A DNA stretch of 64,000 nucleotides from NCBI GenBank assembly GCA_963575745.1, contig CAUYUJ010018903.1, positions 33,978 to 97,977 on the forward strand. Direction: 5' to 3'. A model generated the notes under the pieces. It searched no databases, was not told the DNA's origin, and saw only the letters and a list, made by a program, of their open reading frames with translations. The number at the start of each line of letters is the position of its first letter. Position 1 is the stretch's first letter. Below are positions 1 through 9,840 of the stretch, one piece after another. The position numbers and the translations under genes were made by a program. This DNA comes from Prorocentrum cordatum (Eukaryota > Sar > Dinophyceae > Prorocentrales > Prorocentraceae).

Positions 1-140
1 AGCAGGGAAATAACGAATACACAGGTAGCGGAGGGAGGATATAGGACAACGAAACGGGCGGCTAAATATGATGGCGCCCATGGATCGCCATGGCGTGGGG
101 AAAATGACAAACTAACTCACGCGTGGCAACACTTGAAGTC

Positions 141-470
141 TTATGGAAACTGCAAGGCGCCGATACTAATATATTTAGCCCGTCCGGCAGACGAACGATG
201 AACCAACCACATCAAATGCCACCAGCCGTTTGGGCCGTCGCGGTTAAGAGTATAATTGTTCCATCGTCCCTCTTCCCGTTCGGATGAGGGCGTATCGCTA
301 TCGATAAACACCCACTCCCCCAGGCGGCCGGCAGCCAACCAGGCCCAATGACAACGCCCTCCCACCATCCCAATCAAAATTATCCTGGCGAAGGACCCAA
401 CCATATGCAGTTGTGAATGCCGCAATTGTGAGTATCTCCTTCGGCGATGCCCACGAACCGCACGAGGGGC
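141..470 (-). pseudogene. Broken ORF of unknown function with atypical composition
   Basis: Two overlapping minus-strand frames look coding. One ends at the TAA at 141 and contains GEWVFIDSDT and GWWHLMWLVHRS. The other, upstream, contains YGWVLRQDNFDWDGG and then stops. The likeliest reading is one ancestral frame broken by an indel near 330-380, or an intron boundary I cannot place. The segment is rich in Trp, Asp and Gly and is not low-complexity. Its codons end often in A or T, unlike the strongly G/C-ending codons of other candidates here, so it may have a different origin or be old and decayed. I do not recognise the family. The first 140 bases hold nothing I can name. Confidence 0.35.
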
Positions 471-857
471 GTGCCGAAATGTGGCGGGGCACACAACGCG
501 AAGGAAAACGATTGGTCGAACTGCGAGAGACTGAGCGCGGGTGAATATGAGCGCGCGTAAGTCTCAGCGTGAATGAGTTTGCGCGCGAGCGAATAATTTG
601 CACGAGTGCGATCATGGTTACGCCTCGTGTAAATGTATATGAACGCGCATGGTTCGGGCATGCCTGTCTGTGCACTCGCGACATTGAGCGTGGCCGCCGC
701 GCGAAGCTTCCGCGGGAACTCCGGCGGCAGCGCCCGCGCGCCGCGATGCCCATGTCGGCGCGCCCCTCACGAGGATCGCGCCCGCTTCATTCTCTGTTAT
801 TCCCCCCTCTTTGCCCGCGATGTCCAGAATCCAAAGCTGCGGGCGCAGCGCGGCGAA

Positions 858-1101
858 GAGTCCCCGCGACGCGCGCCAGTCGCCCCGGAAGGGCCCCAGC
901 GACGCGCGCGGGTCGTCCGCTGCGCGGAGCAAAGAGAGCTAGCTAGCTAGCTGGCTGATAGCGGGCAAGGCTCTGACCGCTGGGCAGAGCGACGACGGGC
1001 GAGCGAGGCGCAGGGACGAACGCCGCACGGAGTTCCCGCGACGCGCGCTGGTCGCCCCGGGAGGGCCCCAGCGACGCGCGCGGGTCGTCCGCGGCGCGAG
1101 G
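858..1101 (+). repeat. Pair of ~72-bp direct repeats
   Basis: Bases 858-929 and 1030-1101 are near-identical (CCGCGACGCGCGC ... GGGCCCCAGCGACGCGCGCG). They are separated by a short spacer with a (GCTA)n run at 939-955. The stretch 500-857 is GC-rich with no gene I can support. Confidence 0.6.
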
Positions 1102-1160
1102 CCAAACAATCAGTTGGGTAGTCGAGAGAAGGCGCGGCGCGGGGGCGGGCGCTCCTCAGG

Positions 1161-2062
1161 TCAGGCCTCGCGGATAAACTCGGTGAAGCCGAGCTCCCAG
1201 GCGAGGGCCGTCGCCCCCCTCCTGCGCCGCTTCGCGCGCGCCGCAAAATGCTCCAGCTGCTTCCGCGAGGCCTCCGGCGGCCCTGCCGGGAAGAACTCGA
1301 CGCGCGGCGCCCGCGCGAGCAGGAGGCCCTCGCGGCGCGTGGCGCGCGAGAGCAGCGCGTCGAGCTCCAGCCACCAATCGTCGTCCTCCTTCTTGCCGTT
1401 CCCGACCTCGTGGCGGCCGCAGTCCGAGATCACGCCTGGGCGACGTCGGCCGAGGGGGCAGCGCTCCGGACAGCCGACGGCCCAGGGCGAGAGTCCACAG
1501 GACCGAGAGATGGTCCGGCTGCAGACCGCTCGCGCCCAGTAGAGTAGGCTGTAGACTGCCCAGAAGCGCCGCTCCCTCGCCCCGTCGCCCTCTCGCATGG
1601 CGCGCCCCTGGCACGCCGCCGCGGCGATAACTCTGCCGCGCGAGAACGGGGGGCCCGCCCGGGTGACCTTGGAGGTGCGGAAGGTGAACGGCTCCGACGT
1701 GCGGGGCTCGATGATCACCAGCGGGCCCGCGAGGTCCCCCGTGAGGCTGTCGTCGCGGCGCTTCAGGTCGTCCACGAAGGGCGCGCTCGCGTACTTCTCC
1801 ATGCGCGCCCAGAACCCCAGCGGCAAGCGCTTCAGATAATTAGATCCTGTTCCCCCGTCACTCTCGGCTTTCTGGACGTCGTCCCGACCCCGAAGGTCCA
1901 CGATGATGCGCACGATCTGCCCCTCGGCATCCTTGAAGAAGCCGTTCTTGCGGATCCGCATGCCCACGTGCACCGGGAGGAGTCCGCGCATGCCACTGGT
2001 GTTCTTCCGGTCGGCCACGTTCCCGCGGATGCGGAGGGCCCCCGGCGCGTCCACGGCCGCCA
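1161..2062 (-). CDS. Pif1-like helicase-related protein, C-terminal part (dinoflagellate multi-copy family)
   Basis: The minus frame ends in TGA at 1161. In order it shows LLPVHVGMRIRKNG (about 1925-1990), SAPFVDDLKRRDDSL, TSEPFTFRTSKV, CQGRAM (1596-1613), DDDWW (1371-1385), LLSRAT (1338-1355) and a tail ending ELGFTEFIREA. CQGRxM and LLSRAT sit where the late SF1/Pif1 helicase motifs V and VI lie. The DDDWW-SRAT-LLL-RAP-GPP-LGF order is what I know from a family heavily expanded in dinoflagellates. Codons end mostly in G or C. An in-frame intron interrupts it (separate entry). The Walker A/B half is not visible; upstream is triplet and minisatellite repeat, so either the 5' exons lie beyond a long intron or the copy is truncated. 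The 5' limit given is approximate. Helicase activity is not shown. It could be a domesticated or transposon-derived protein. Confidence 0.72.
1436..1588 (-). other. Predicted 153-bp GC-AG intron in the Pif1-like gene
   Basis: On the minus strand the exon ends GAGG at 1589, the intron begins GC at 1588-1587 and ends CAG at 1436, and the exon resumes GCGTGATC at 1435. Removing it joins MREG to VISDCGRHE and restores the family pattern between CQGRAM and DDDWW. The length is 51 codons with no stop, so a plain ORF call reads through it. GC donors and AG followed by G are known dinoflagellate splice features. The boundary was placed by protein logic, without transcripts. Confidence 0.65.
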
Positions 2063-2329
2063 GCCCGGATGCCGCGGGGCGATCCCGAGCCGCCGCCGGA
2101 CGAAGACGACGACGGCGACGACGACATCCACCAGGCCACTCCTCCACCGCTCGTTTACAGCGACCACAGCGAGAACACCGAAAAGACCCTCGCTGGTGGA
2201 ACGGGATCTCCTGCGAATGCACAGCAACATACATACGGGGGGGAGCGGGCCTCCTCCTCCTCCTCCTCCTCGTCCGCCTCCTCCTCCTTCTCCCCAGAGG
2301 TCTGGAGCTGTTCCCTGAAACCTTGAGTG
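2063..2329. repeat. Triplet-rich stretch with (CTC)n
   Basis: GAC/GAG-type triplets at 2105-2130 and a (CTC)n run at about 2250-2300 lie just upstream of the Pif1-like coding part. This may be intron sequence of that gene. No exon can be fixed here. Confidence 0.5.
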
Positions 2330-3055
2330 TGGCGGACGCATGGTGGCGGTGGCATTGGCGCCTTCGGTGGAGCCCCCTTATTGGGCCAGGAAGCGTGTGA
2401 GGGGTGTGCAGAAATTCGCGTGGGGGACGCATGCGGGCGGTGGCATTGGGGCCTTCGGTGGAGCTCTTTATGGAGCCACGAAACGTGTGAGGGGTGTGCC
2501 GAAATGGGCGTGGGGGACGCATGCGGGCCGTGGCACTGGGGCCTTCGGTTGAGCTCCTCCATGTGGGGCCACGAAACGTGTGACGGATGTGCCGAAATGT
2601 GTGTGTGTGTGTGTGTGTGTGGGGGACGCATTCGGGCGGTGGCACTCGGGCCTTCGGTGGAGCTCCCTATGGGGCCACGAAGGGTGTGAAGGGTGTGCCG
2701 AAATGAGTATGGGGGACGCATGCGGGCGGTGGCACTGGGGCCTTCGGTGGAGCTCCGTATGGGGCCACGAAACGTGTGAGGGGTGTCGAATGGTGTGGGG
2801 AACGCTGCCTGCGTGGCACTGAGCTTCGGTGGACAGGCTTAATGTATGCCACAAAGGTGTTGAGCGGTGTCCGTAGGAGGTGTGGGACGCAGCAGGGCGT
2901 GGCAGTGGGCCTTCGGGGAGCTCCCAGTGAGCCACGAAACGTGTGGAGGATGTCGAAATGGCCCGGGGAGCATGCGGCGGTGGCAGCTAGGGCCTTTCGT
3001 GTGGAGCTCCCTATGGGCCACGAAACGTGTGAAGGTTGTGCGACATGGGTGCATG
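2330..3055 (+). repeat. Tandem array, ~86-90-bp unit, about eight copies
   Basis: The unit contains GGGGACGCATGCGGGCGGTG, then GGGGCCTTCGGTGGAGCTCC, then GGCCACGAAACGTGTGAGGG and TGTGCCGAAATG. Copies start near 2335, 2424, 2515, 2624, 2713, 2805, 2886 and 2970. Copies beyond 2800 are more diverged. A (GT)n run expands one unit at 2599-2621. Long frames through the array are repeat read-through. Confidence 0.85.
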
Positions 3056-3056
3056 A

Positions 3057-3142
3057 TGCTAGTGATGATGACGGTCGTGATGATGATGATGATGATGATG
3101 ATGATGACGATGATGATAATGATAATGATAATGATAATGATA

Positions 3143-3200
<58 letters not shown>

Positions 3201-3340
3201 CGATGATGATGACGCTGATGATGATGCTGATGAGGATAATGATGATGATGATGATGGTGATGATGATACGGATGATGATGATGACGATGATGACGATGAC
3301 GGGAAGAGAGAGGAAGGGGGGGAGGAGGAGAGAAGGAGGA
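3057..3340 (+). repeat. (GAT)n microsatellite with purine tail
   Basis: About 240 bp of GAT with GAC, GCT and AAT variants, followed by a G/A-rich tail. Confidence 0.9.
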
Positions 3341-3500
3341 GAGGAACGCGGGGCGTCGTCTCTTCGAAACGAGGACCCAACTCCACAGGATGGTTCGGAA
3401 AAAAAATACAAAGTACACTTTGGGCAAAATCTTGGGTCATGCTCGTGGGCCCCGCGAACACGTTGTATGATGTCTTGACAAGAACGGCAGGGGCAATACA

Positions 3501-3585
3501 TGTCGAAAACAATACGAACTTCACTACGCAGCAAAGTATGGATCGTGCGCGTCCCCCTTCGATCACTGCCCGTTGATGTTTGACA
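3501..3585 (+). mobile_element. M5 small inverted-repeat element, copy a
   Basis: Starts TGTCGAAAACAATAC and ends GTTTGACA. Its termini are imperfect inverted repeats of the kind seen in copies b and c. The right flank continues into AAGGACGGCGGTGGTGCTGGC, also present after copy c, so the repeat unit is larger than the terminal repeats. Confidence 0.5.
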
Positions 3586-3689
3586 AGGACGGCGGTGGTG
3601 CTGGCATATTGCCTGCTTTGTGCAGACCTACCGGACACCATGATGGCTGCCCGGCCGCGATCGTGCATAGGTTTTCGTGATGTCACGTG

Positions 3690-3905
3690 CGCGGGCGCAC
3701 CTGGCATACTCTGCGCGTGGCGCACCGAACGTGGCGCAATGGCACGGCTGGGCCATGCGGCGCACATGGCGCACGTGGAGCACGTGGCGCATCTGGCGCG
3801 CCAGGCGTGCATGGCACGCTTGGGCCCATTGGGGTGTCTGGCAGACCTGGCGCGCGTGGCGCGTCTGGCACGTTTGGCGCACCTCGCCCCAGCGTCGCGC
3901 ACGTG
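3690..3905 (+). repeat. Degenerate GGCGCAC-type minisatellite
   Basis: Short imperfect repeats of TGGCGCACCTGGCGC-like units. They give collagen-like Gly-rich reading in one frame, which I treat as a by-product of the period-three repeat. Confidence 0.7.
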
Positions 3906-4329
3906 GTGCCCGGTTGATTTTCAGTAGCTGTCCATCCACAAGCGACCGCGGAACATGCTGAAGCTCGGGTGTTACTTATATGTTGGGAAGGCGGGTGGGA
4001 GCAGGCGAGACAACTTGCGGGCGGGGGGGCGTCTTACCCCCCCCACCCCACCCCCCACCCTGCACCTGGACGGGGTGTCCTGCCCCTCCTCGTCAAAACC
4101 CTCCCACGCCATCGCCCGCCCCCATCCAAATCACGCTGGGTCGCGTGGCCCATGGTCCCACCAGCCCTCTGAACATAAGCGGTTGAATGGGTTACGTTTT
4201 CTCTCCCTGCCAAAACCCCTCCTCCCCCTGCTCGGGGGAGGTGGCAATCACTCCTCTTTATAAACAAACACCCCCTCCCCCACCCGACTGTGGACCAACC
4301 CGGGGCACGCCAACGCCCGACCACAATCC
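3906..4329. other. C-rich spacer without a gene
   Basis: Contains homopolymer-rich C/G tracts around 4020-4080 and 4220-4285. I see no coding signal. Confidence 0.4.
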
Positions 4330-4417
4330 CTGTCAAAAACAATACAGAATGCCTTCCGCCTCCGAATCTCGAGCATGCGCGGGCGTCCCGCGACCACTCT
4401 GCACTGGTTTCTGACAG
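4330..4417 (+). mobile_element. M5 small inverted-repeat element, copy b
   Basis: Begins CTGTCAAAAACAATACAG and ends GCACTGGTTTCTGACAG, so the ends are inverted (CTGTCARAAAC). It is 88 bp long, with a non-coding interior shared with copies a and c (ATGC, CGCCTCC, CCCG blocks). Confidence 0.6.
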
Positions 4418-4474
4418 GGGGGGGGGGCCGGCACGCTGTCTGTTGCGCACTATTTACACGCAAACCGACCGCCC

Positions 4475-4555
4475 CTGTCAAAAACAATACGGAATGCACT
4501 TTGCCTCCAAATCCGGAGCACGCCCGGGCGCTCCGCTCTGCATCGGTTTTTGACA
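4475..4555 (+). mobile_element. M5 small inverted-repeat element, copy c
   Basis: Begins CTGTCAAAAACAATACGG and ends TCGGTTTTTGACA. It is the same element as copy b, with a matching interior. A fourth degenerate start (CTACCAAAACCAACAG) follows at about 4605. Confidence 0.6.
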
Positions 4556-4639
4556 AAGATGGCGGGGGTGCTGGCCAATTTCGGGACGCGCGCAGGCCAA
4601 CAACCCCTACCAAAACCAACAGTGCAGAATCCACCCAGA

Positions 4640-4755
4640 GATGGCTGTGCAACGGCGCACCTGGCACGCGTTGCGCGCGCCGAGCACGTGGCGCACCTGG
4701 CGCGGCTGGAGCACGCGGCGCATTTGGCGCCGAACCCGCCGCGTTCATGGCATGC
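4640..4755 (+). repeat. Second GGCGCAC-type minisatellite
   Basis: Same short-unit repeat as at 3690-3905 (CACGTGGCGCACCTGGCGC). Both lie next to M5 copies, so they may belong to one repeated block. Confidence 0.65.
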
Positions 4756-4854
4756 GTGGCGCGAGACGGTTCGCGGTCTGGGGGGGGGGCCGACCCCTCC
4801 CCCTCCCCCCAGGGGCCTGGGAGGGGGGGGCCGCGGGTCATTAGTTAGAGCGCC

Positions 4855-5000
4855 CAAGATGGCTCAGGATGGTTCCAGGCCTCAGAAATCCCAAAATGGC
4901 CTCCAAGACGGCTCTAGATGCCTCAAGATGGTTCAAGATAGTTCCCGGCAAACATCCAATGGGAACCAAGTCGGCCCCAGGACGGTTTCAAGTGCCCCCC
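4855..5000 (-). repeat. Fragment of the CTTGGGCCGTCTTGG satellite, reversed
   Basis: CCAAGATGG, CCAAGACGG and GCCTC blocks repeat here. They are the reverse complement of the large array at 41.3-44.2 kb. Confidence 0.6.
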
Positions 5001-5699
5001 GAGCCTCCGAGTCCTCCACGGACCCCCCAAACGATAATTGTTGGTCCTGGTAACGCTCGTTACCCAGGAAAGTTCCCCCCCGCCCCACCCCCCCGGGCAG
5101 CGCAAACGCTCGTACCGAGACCTAGACCCCCCTACACGCCGAGGTGCCCGCAGGCGATTGATGTGCCGGTGGCGAGGACTCACCCTGGCGGGCGAACGCC
5201 GCGGCCGCCGTTGCCGTTGCCCTCCCGCCAGACCCCAGTCCTCCTCCGAGTAACGGCCGTTGCCCGGGAAAAAAAACGACTACAAAACTGGCACCAAGCG
5301 GCCCAAATCTTTCGCTTAGGAAACATAAATGCGCTTTGCCTTCTCGCCCCCTCGTTTCCCACGGGCTTTTCAGGCCAAACCGAAACGGCCCCAAAACGGC
5401 CCATGACGGCCTCGAGAGGGGCCCACAAAGCCCCGAATGCGCGCGAGAGCGCCCAGCGCCCCAATGATGGCCTCAAAACATTTTTGTTTTGAACCCCCGA
5501 CACGGGGGCGGGGGAAGGGGGGGCGAAGTAAAAAAAACCTTCCGCAGGGCCGACGACGGCCCCGAGCAGCCCCCCAGACCCCGCCGAAGAGCCCCAGGAG
5601 GAACCCCAGACCCCTACAAGGGCCCAAAAAGAGGCCTCCCAGAGCCTCCCGACCAGCGGTTCTTCACAAACCAAGACGAACCCCTCAGGCAAGGCCTCC
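5001..5699. repeat. GC-rich spacer with satellite-like blocks
   Basis: At 5380-5470 and 5560-5670 there are ACGGCC, CCAAGA and GAGGCC blocks resembling the reversed satellite. 5050-5380 holds an imperfect hairpin (CCTGGTAACG ... CGTTACCCAGG at 5047-5075) and no gene I can support. Confidence 0.4.
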
Positions 5700-5990
5700 T
5701 TGGGGAGAGGAGGAGGAGGAGGAGGAGGAGGAGGAGGAGGAGGAGGAGGAGGAGGAGGAGGAGAAGGGGGAGGAGGAGGAAAAGAGGAGGAGGAGGAGAG
5801 GAGGAGGAGCAGCAGGAGTGAGGAAGAGGAGGAGCAGAGGAAGGAGGAGGAGAAACAGCAGCAGCAGCAGCAGCAGCAGCAGGAGGAGGGGGAGGAGGAG
5901 GAAGAGGAGGGGGAGGAGGAGGAGGAGGAGGAGGAGGAGGAGGAGGAGGGGGAGGAGGGGAAGGACGAGGAGGACGAGGAGGAAGGAGAA
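5700..5990 (+). repeat. (GAG)n tract with a (CAG)n run
   Basis: Nearly pure AGG triplets with a CAG stretch around 5860-5882. Poly-Glu or poly-Gly reading frames here are artefacts. Confidence 0.9.
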
Positions 5991-6244
5991 AGCGACGACG
6001 ACGAGGAAAACGAGCACGGGGATTTTTCTACGATGCCTCCTAACACAAGTGGGTCCCACAATAACAGCGCAGTGAAAAACACCCACACCAACGCAAACAG
6101 CCAGGCAAGTCCAGGGCGGCGGGGCAGGGCGAGCGCAGGACAGTGCACGCACGACGCACGCGAGCTGAAATATCAACAGCTATTCGGCGGAAGGGGCGGT
6201 GGAAAAGACCAAAGAACCCAAAAATCCTAAACAAAATTGCGCCC

Positions 6245-6600
6245 CTCAACTTCCGGCCGGCCCGTGAACGACCCGGCACGGGGCGAATCCCGGATCCGAG
6301 TCCAAACATGCTGCGAAACGCGGCCGGAAAACAAGGGGGAGAGAGGGGGGGGAGGCAGAGGAAGAGGGGGGGGCGGGGGGGGGGAACCAGGGAGGCCAAA
6401 CATTGTTGTTCTTTTTTTTCTATAAAGAAAAAATGCTGCCCGACGCCCGGCTGACCCAAAAACGACCCAGCAGGGGGCGACGCGGAGATCCGAGTTCAAA
6501 TGCGCTGGGAAACGTGGAGCGAGAACCAGGGGGGGGGAGGGGGGAGGGAATGGAGAGGGGGAGAAAAGGGAGGGAAGGGAGGAGAGGGAGAGAAAGGGAC
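6245..6600 (+). repeat. Direct duplication, ~200-bp offset
   Basis: GACCCGGCACGGGGCGA ... GATCCGAGTCCAAAC at about 6270 is repeated as GACCCAGCAGGGGGCGA ... GATCCGAGTTCAAA at about 6465. Each copy is followed by a G/A-rich tail. 6000-6240 has no gene I can support. Confidence 0.6.
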
Positions 6601-6639
6601 GGAGGAGAGAAATGAACATGCGACAGAAGAGGAGCAAGA

Positions 6640-7560
6640 GGAGCACGAAGACCAGCGAGGAGGCAGGGGGGAGTTCCCCCCCGCCCATGCCTTGCCGCGT
6701 CCGTCCTCAGACCCGCCCGTCAAGTTGACCCTACGCGCAATCTCCTCCATCTGGCACTCGATTATCCGGCCCTTGTGCTGGAGTTGGACGTCCTTATGAT
6801 CGATGACGCCGCGGAGCTTCTTAATGTTGTCCTGGGCGCCGCCTCCTCTTCTCCATGCTCTTGTACAGGCTGATCAGGGAATCCGTCTCCTCGGCCTGGT
6901 CCTGGATCGCCCTATCCTTCTGCAGGAGCTGCTCGTTCTTCTCTCTGACGGTGCCGAAGAGCTTGTCGATCTCATTATTACCGCTGTCGTCGTTGTCGAC
7001 GCCCGCCCTCCTGTCCCCGGCGTCGGTGTCCGACTGGCTCTTCTCCCCGGCGTCGCTGTCCGATTCGCTCGAATCCGTCGGCGGCCCTTCGTCGTCTGAC
7101 CCGCCCTCTGGTTCCTCCTGGATGCCCTCCGCGGCCTGCTACCTCTCGCGCGAGTCTTGCTCCTCCTGTTGTGTCTCCGCCTGCATCTCCTCGACGTCCT
7201 CCTTGTCGCACAATGCCAGAAGCCAATCCTTCTTCCCAGCCGCCGGGGTCAAAAGCCACTTATCAAATTTAGACTGTGCCTCTTCGCTCCACTGCCCGCG
7301 CTGCTTCCTTGGCCACCCGACAGTAGTCTGTATGTAATTCATTTGGTTGTTTGACGTTTTCTCAGTGGTGTCCTTCTTGTCTCTGTGCGCTGACACCTTG
7401 CCAGCCTGCATGTCCCCCAACACGACGGCAGCGTCAGGGCGGACGCACGCCACCAACATGTGCTGCTCGTTTACGCTGCCTGCCGCCCGCGCTGGCGCCG
7501 ATGACACCGGAGACGCGAAGACAGGCACGTCAAGGTCAATCCCAAGCAACGCCTTTTTGC
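6640..7560 (-). pseudogene. Decayed gene: acidic, coiled-coil protein of unknown family
   Basis: One minus frame is open from about 7549 to a TAG at 7139. It contains HMLVACVRPDAAVVLGDMQ, WSEEAQSKFDKWLL and KKDWLLALCDKEDVEEM. It continues in the same frame past the TAG with acidic text (SSESDSDAGEKSQSDTDAG) and a heptad-like stretch (FGTVREKNEQLLQKDRAIQ), then shifts frame inside a GAAGAGGAGG run. The next frame continues the coiled coil (NIKKLRGVIDHKDVQLQ, RIIECQMEEIARRVNL). Open sense in consecutive frames with one stop and one shift is the signature of a decayed gene or retrocopy. Sequencing indels could also explain the shift. I do not recognise the family. Confidence 0.55.
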
Positions 7561-8060
7561 CATTTCCCCTTCAGGAGAATGCGACCTGCCACCTTCACCT
7601 CCATCGCCCCGTCCATTGCCCCGGCGCCGCGCCGGTACACAGCTCACCCGATCGGTGAAGTCGCCACTTGAGCCGATACGCTCACAAATGAGACCGGGCG
7701 ACTCGGAAAGAGGACGAAATGGGGACAGAAGAGCAGCAGGAGGGGGGGCGCTGGATTAATCCCGCCCCGTCTGGATTAATCTGGGGCTCCCAGGCGCCAG
7801 TTGGAGGATCAAATCGACACCCAACGGCCCAACGGCCAGCTGGCACTGGTCAGCACCCGCGGCCACGCTGACGCCACCCGACTTGGGAGGGGGGGGAAGA
7901 ATCGAAGGAGGGAGGAGGAGGCAGAAGGACAAGAAGTGAAGGAGGAAGCGAAAGAGGAGGAGGGAGGACGAAGGGCGGGAAGGAGGAGGGGGAAAAGGAC
8001 GGACGGGGGAGGACAGTGGAGGCTCACCCCCATCGTTTTTAATCCCGCCGCATCAAGATG
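7561..8060. other. No gene seen; purine-rich tract
   Basis: 7880-8030 is a G/A-rich tract. The rest is mixed sequence without a supported frame. Confidence 0.4.
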
Positions 8061-8139
8061 GCCCGAAGAAGGCTCCATGAGCCCCCCAAGATTTCCAACA
8101 GGGCCCCGGAGGACCCGGCAAACACCGCAGACCCAGCAG

Positions 8140-8456
8140 ACGGCAGACCTGGAAGACGCGGCATATGGCAGACCAGGCAGGCCTGGCAGACCCAGTAGAC
8201 CCGGCAGGCCCAGCAGATCCGCGGCAGACGTAGCTGAACCGGCAGACACAGCAGGCCAGGCAGGCAGACCCAGCAGACTGGGCAACCTTGCAGACCCTGC
8301 AGATCCCGCCGACCAGCACGGCTCGACGCGCGTGGCCAGCACGACAGGCACGACCGGCGCGACCCGCGAAGCGGTCGCGACCGGCGCGACTGGCGCGACC
8401 AGCGCGACCGGCGCGACCAGCGCGACCAGCGCGACCAGCGCGACCGGCGCGACGGG

Positions 8457-8492
<36 letters not shown>

Positions 8493-8625
8493 CACCACCG
8501 GCGCGACCCGCACGACCGGCGCGACTGGCACGACCGGCGCGACTGGCGCGACCGGCGCGACTGGCGCGACCAGCGCGACCAGCGCGACCGGCGCGGCCGG
8601 CGCCGGCTCCAGATCCACCTAGCTC
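8140..8625 (+). repeat. Minisatellite: GCAGACC units grading into 9-bp GCGACCGGC units
   Basis: 8140-8320 has GGCAGACCCAGCAGACC-like units. 8340-8600 is a clean 9-bp array of GCGACCGGC and GCGACCAGC. All six frames stay open, giving Gly-Arg-Ala or Thr-Gly-Ala repeats, so the open frames carry no coding information. Confidence 0.85.
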
Positions 8626-8639
8626 TTCTCGCCCCGCGA

Positions 8640-9092
8640 GGACGCCAAGAAAGACCCAAGACGGCTGCAAGAGACCTCCGAGAGAACGCTTCCAAGGCGG
8701 TCTTTGCACCGCGCGTCTCCCCGCTTCCCTGGTCAGGGCAGCTGGCCTGGCGACATGTTTCTGGATGGGCTGGTGGGGACACGCGAAGCGCCGAGAGTTC
8801 CGCGGGCCATCAGGCCCGAGTCAAATCTTTGAAGAAAACCTGGGCCCGAGGATTTTTGGCGAATCAAAAGCGAAACTGAGGCGAGGGGCAGCAATCGATC
8901 GCGCCCTGGCAGTCACCATAGACCCCAAGAGGCTCCTCAACACAAAGGCAGGCAAAGTGCATCGCGGCGTCCTCTCTGCCCCCCGCTTGCTGAAAGGGGG
9001 GCGAGATCAGCTGGCGCGGCGCTTTGGGCACGCGCGAGAGGCGCCTCCACTCTCCGGCCCCAGCCGAGGCCCACCCTGCCCCGCGACTGGAT
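8640..9092. other. Open on both strands; possible exon, not resolved
   Basis: The plus frame reads through KAKLRRGAAIDRALAVTIDP and KAGKVHRGVLSAPRLLKGGR. A minus frame is also open. The start (CAAGACGGCTGCAAGAGA) matches the reversed satellite. Third-position GC does not decide between strands. Confidence 0.2.
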
Positions 9093-9545
9093 TCACACTC
9101 CGGAAACACGGCCACGCCATCCGAAATGACAACCCCGCTCACGCCCAGAAGCTGGGCGACTGACCCACTGAACATGAAACCCAGGGTCCCACGAGCAGAG
9201 CGGGGCAGGGGGCAAGACCATCGGGCTTGGAAAAACGCCGCAAGCAGCAAGCCCCGCTTCCTGACCCCAGGACTCCGCCTGACGCAACGCGGCAAGATTT
9301 CGAGGATCACAGATATCATGGCGGCATATTGGCCAAGCAGGGCAATGCATCCGTCGGCGGAAGAGGACCCCAGGGGGCCCAGGGCCACCGCGGCACGCCA
9401 GGCAGACACCAGACGACGCGATCCCGTGATCACACTGCTTCTGCTGGGCCCACCTGGCCATCGAGACTACGGACCTCACTGAGCTCTGGCGGTGCTCAGT
9501 CCACGCCGCACTCTGCTTTCCCTCCAGGGCCTGACGAGGGGGCAT
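9093..9545 (-). CDS. Unassigned Cys/His-containing ORF (possible exon)
   Basis: A 150-codon minus frame with varied composition, including MARWAQQKQCDHGIASSG, VCLACRGGP and CPAWPICRHDICDPRNLAAL. The spaced Cys and His residues could form a metal site, but no known finger pattern is clear. It is not repeat-derived. No start or splice site can be fixed. Another minus frame (8864-9433) is also open here, so the frame choice is uncertain. Confidence 0.25.
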   Translation of the reverse strand: MPPRQALEGKQSAAWTEHRQSSVRSVVSMARWAQQKQCDHGIASSGVCLACRGGPGPPGVLFRRRMHCPAWPICRHDICDPRNLAALRQAESWGQEAGLAACGVFPSPMVLPPAPLCSWDPGFHVQWVSRPASGRERGCHFGWRGRVSGV

Positions 9546-9641
9546 CCAACAAGTACGGTTCCGCCTGGGCCAGGCCCCCGCCCCCTGGGTGGCGGGACAG
9601 AGCGGCGACGCCCGAGCGAGCCGGGGCCGCGCGGGCTAGGC

Positions 9642-9840
9642 TCGGGAGCGGCCAAGAGGGGGGTGTCCACGAGGGGGGGGGTGCGAATTATGACCGGCGG
9701 CACGTGCGCGGCCCAGCGGGGGGGGGCCAGGGACGCGATGAAGCAAGAAGAGGCGCCATGAGATCTGGGGAAATATCATGGCCCACGCCATGGTATCATC
9801 ACCCCCCACAAGTCATCACCCCCCTCTCTGCCGCCCCCGA
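9642..9840 (+). mobile_element. M4 inverted-repeat element, copy a
   Basis: The left end TCGGGAGCGGCCAAGAGGGG is inverted at the right end (...CCCCTCTCTGCCGCCCCCGA). The interior is shared with copies at 52.0 and 59.8 kb: ATGACCGGCGGCAYGTGCGC, GAGGCGCCATG and a central palindrome around CATGGCCCACGCCATG. It has no coding capacity. I found no clear target duplication. Confidence 0.7.

Noticed and set aside
4855-4880. Possible spliced-leader relic (AAGATGGCTCAGG)
   Set aside because: Matches only a few bases of the dinoflagellate spliced leader and is better explained as an S40 satellite block.
8053-8709. Collagen-like Gly-Arg-Ala protein (and the similar frame at 3687-3917)
   Set aside because: Produced by a 9-bp GCGACCGGC minisatellite that keeps all frames open. 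No signal peptide, non-repeat domain or codon variation.
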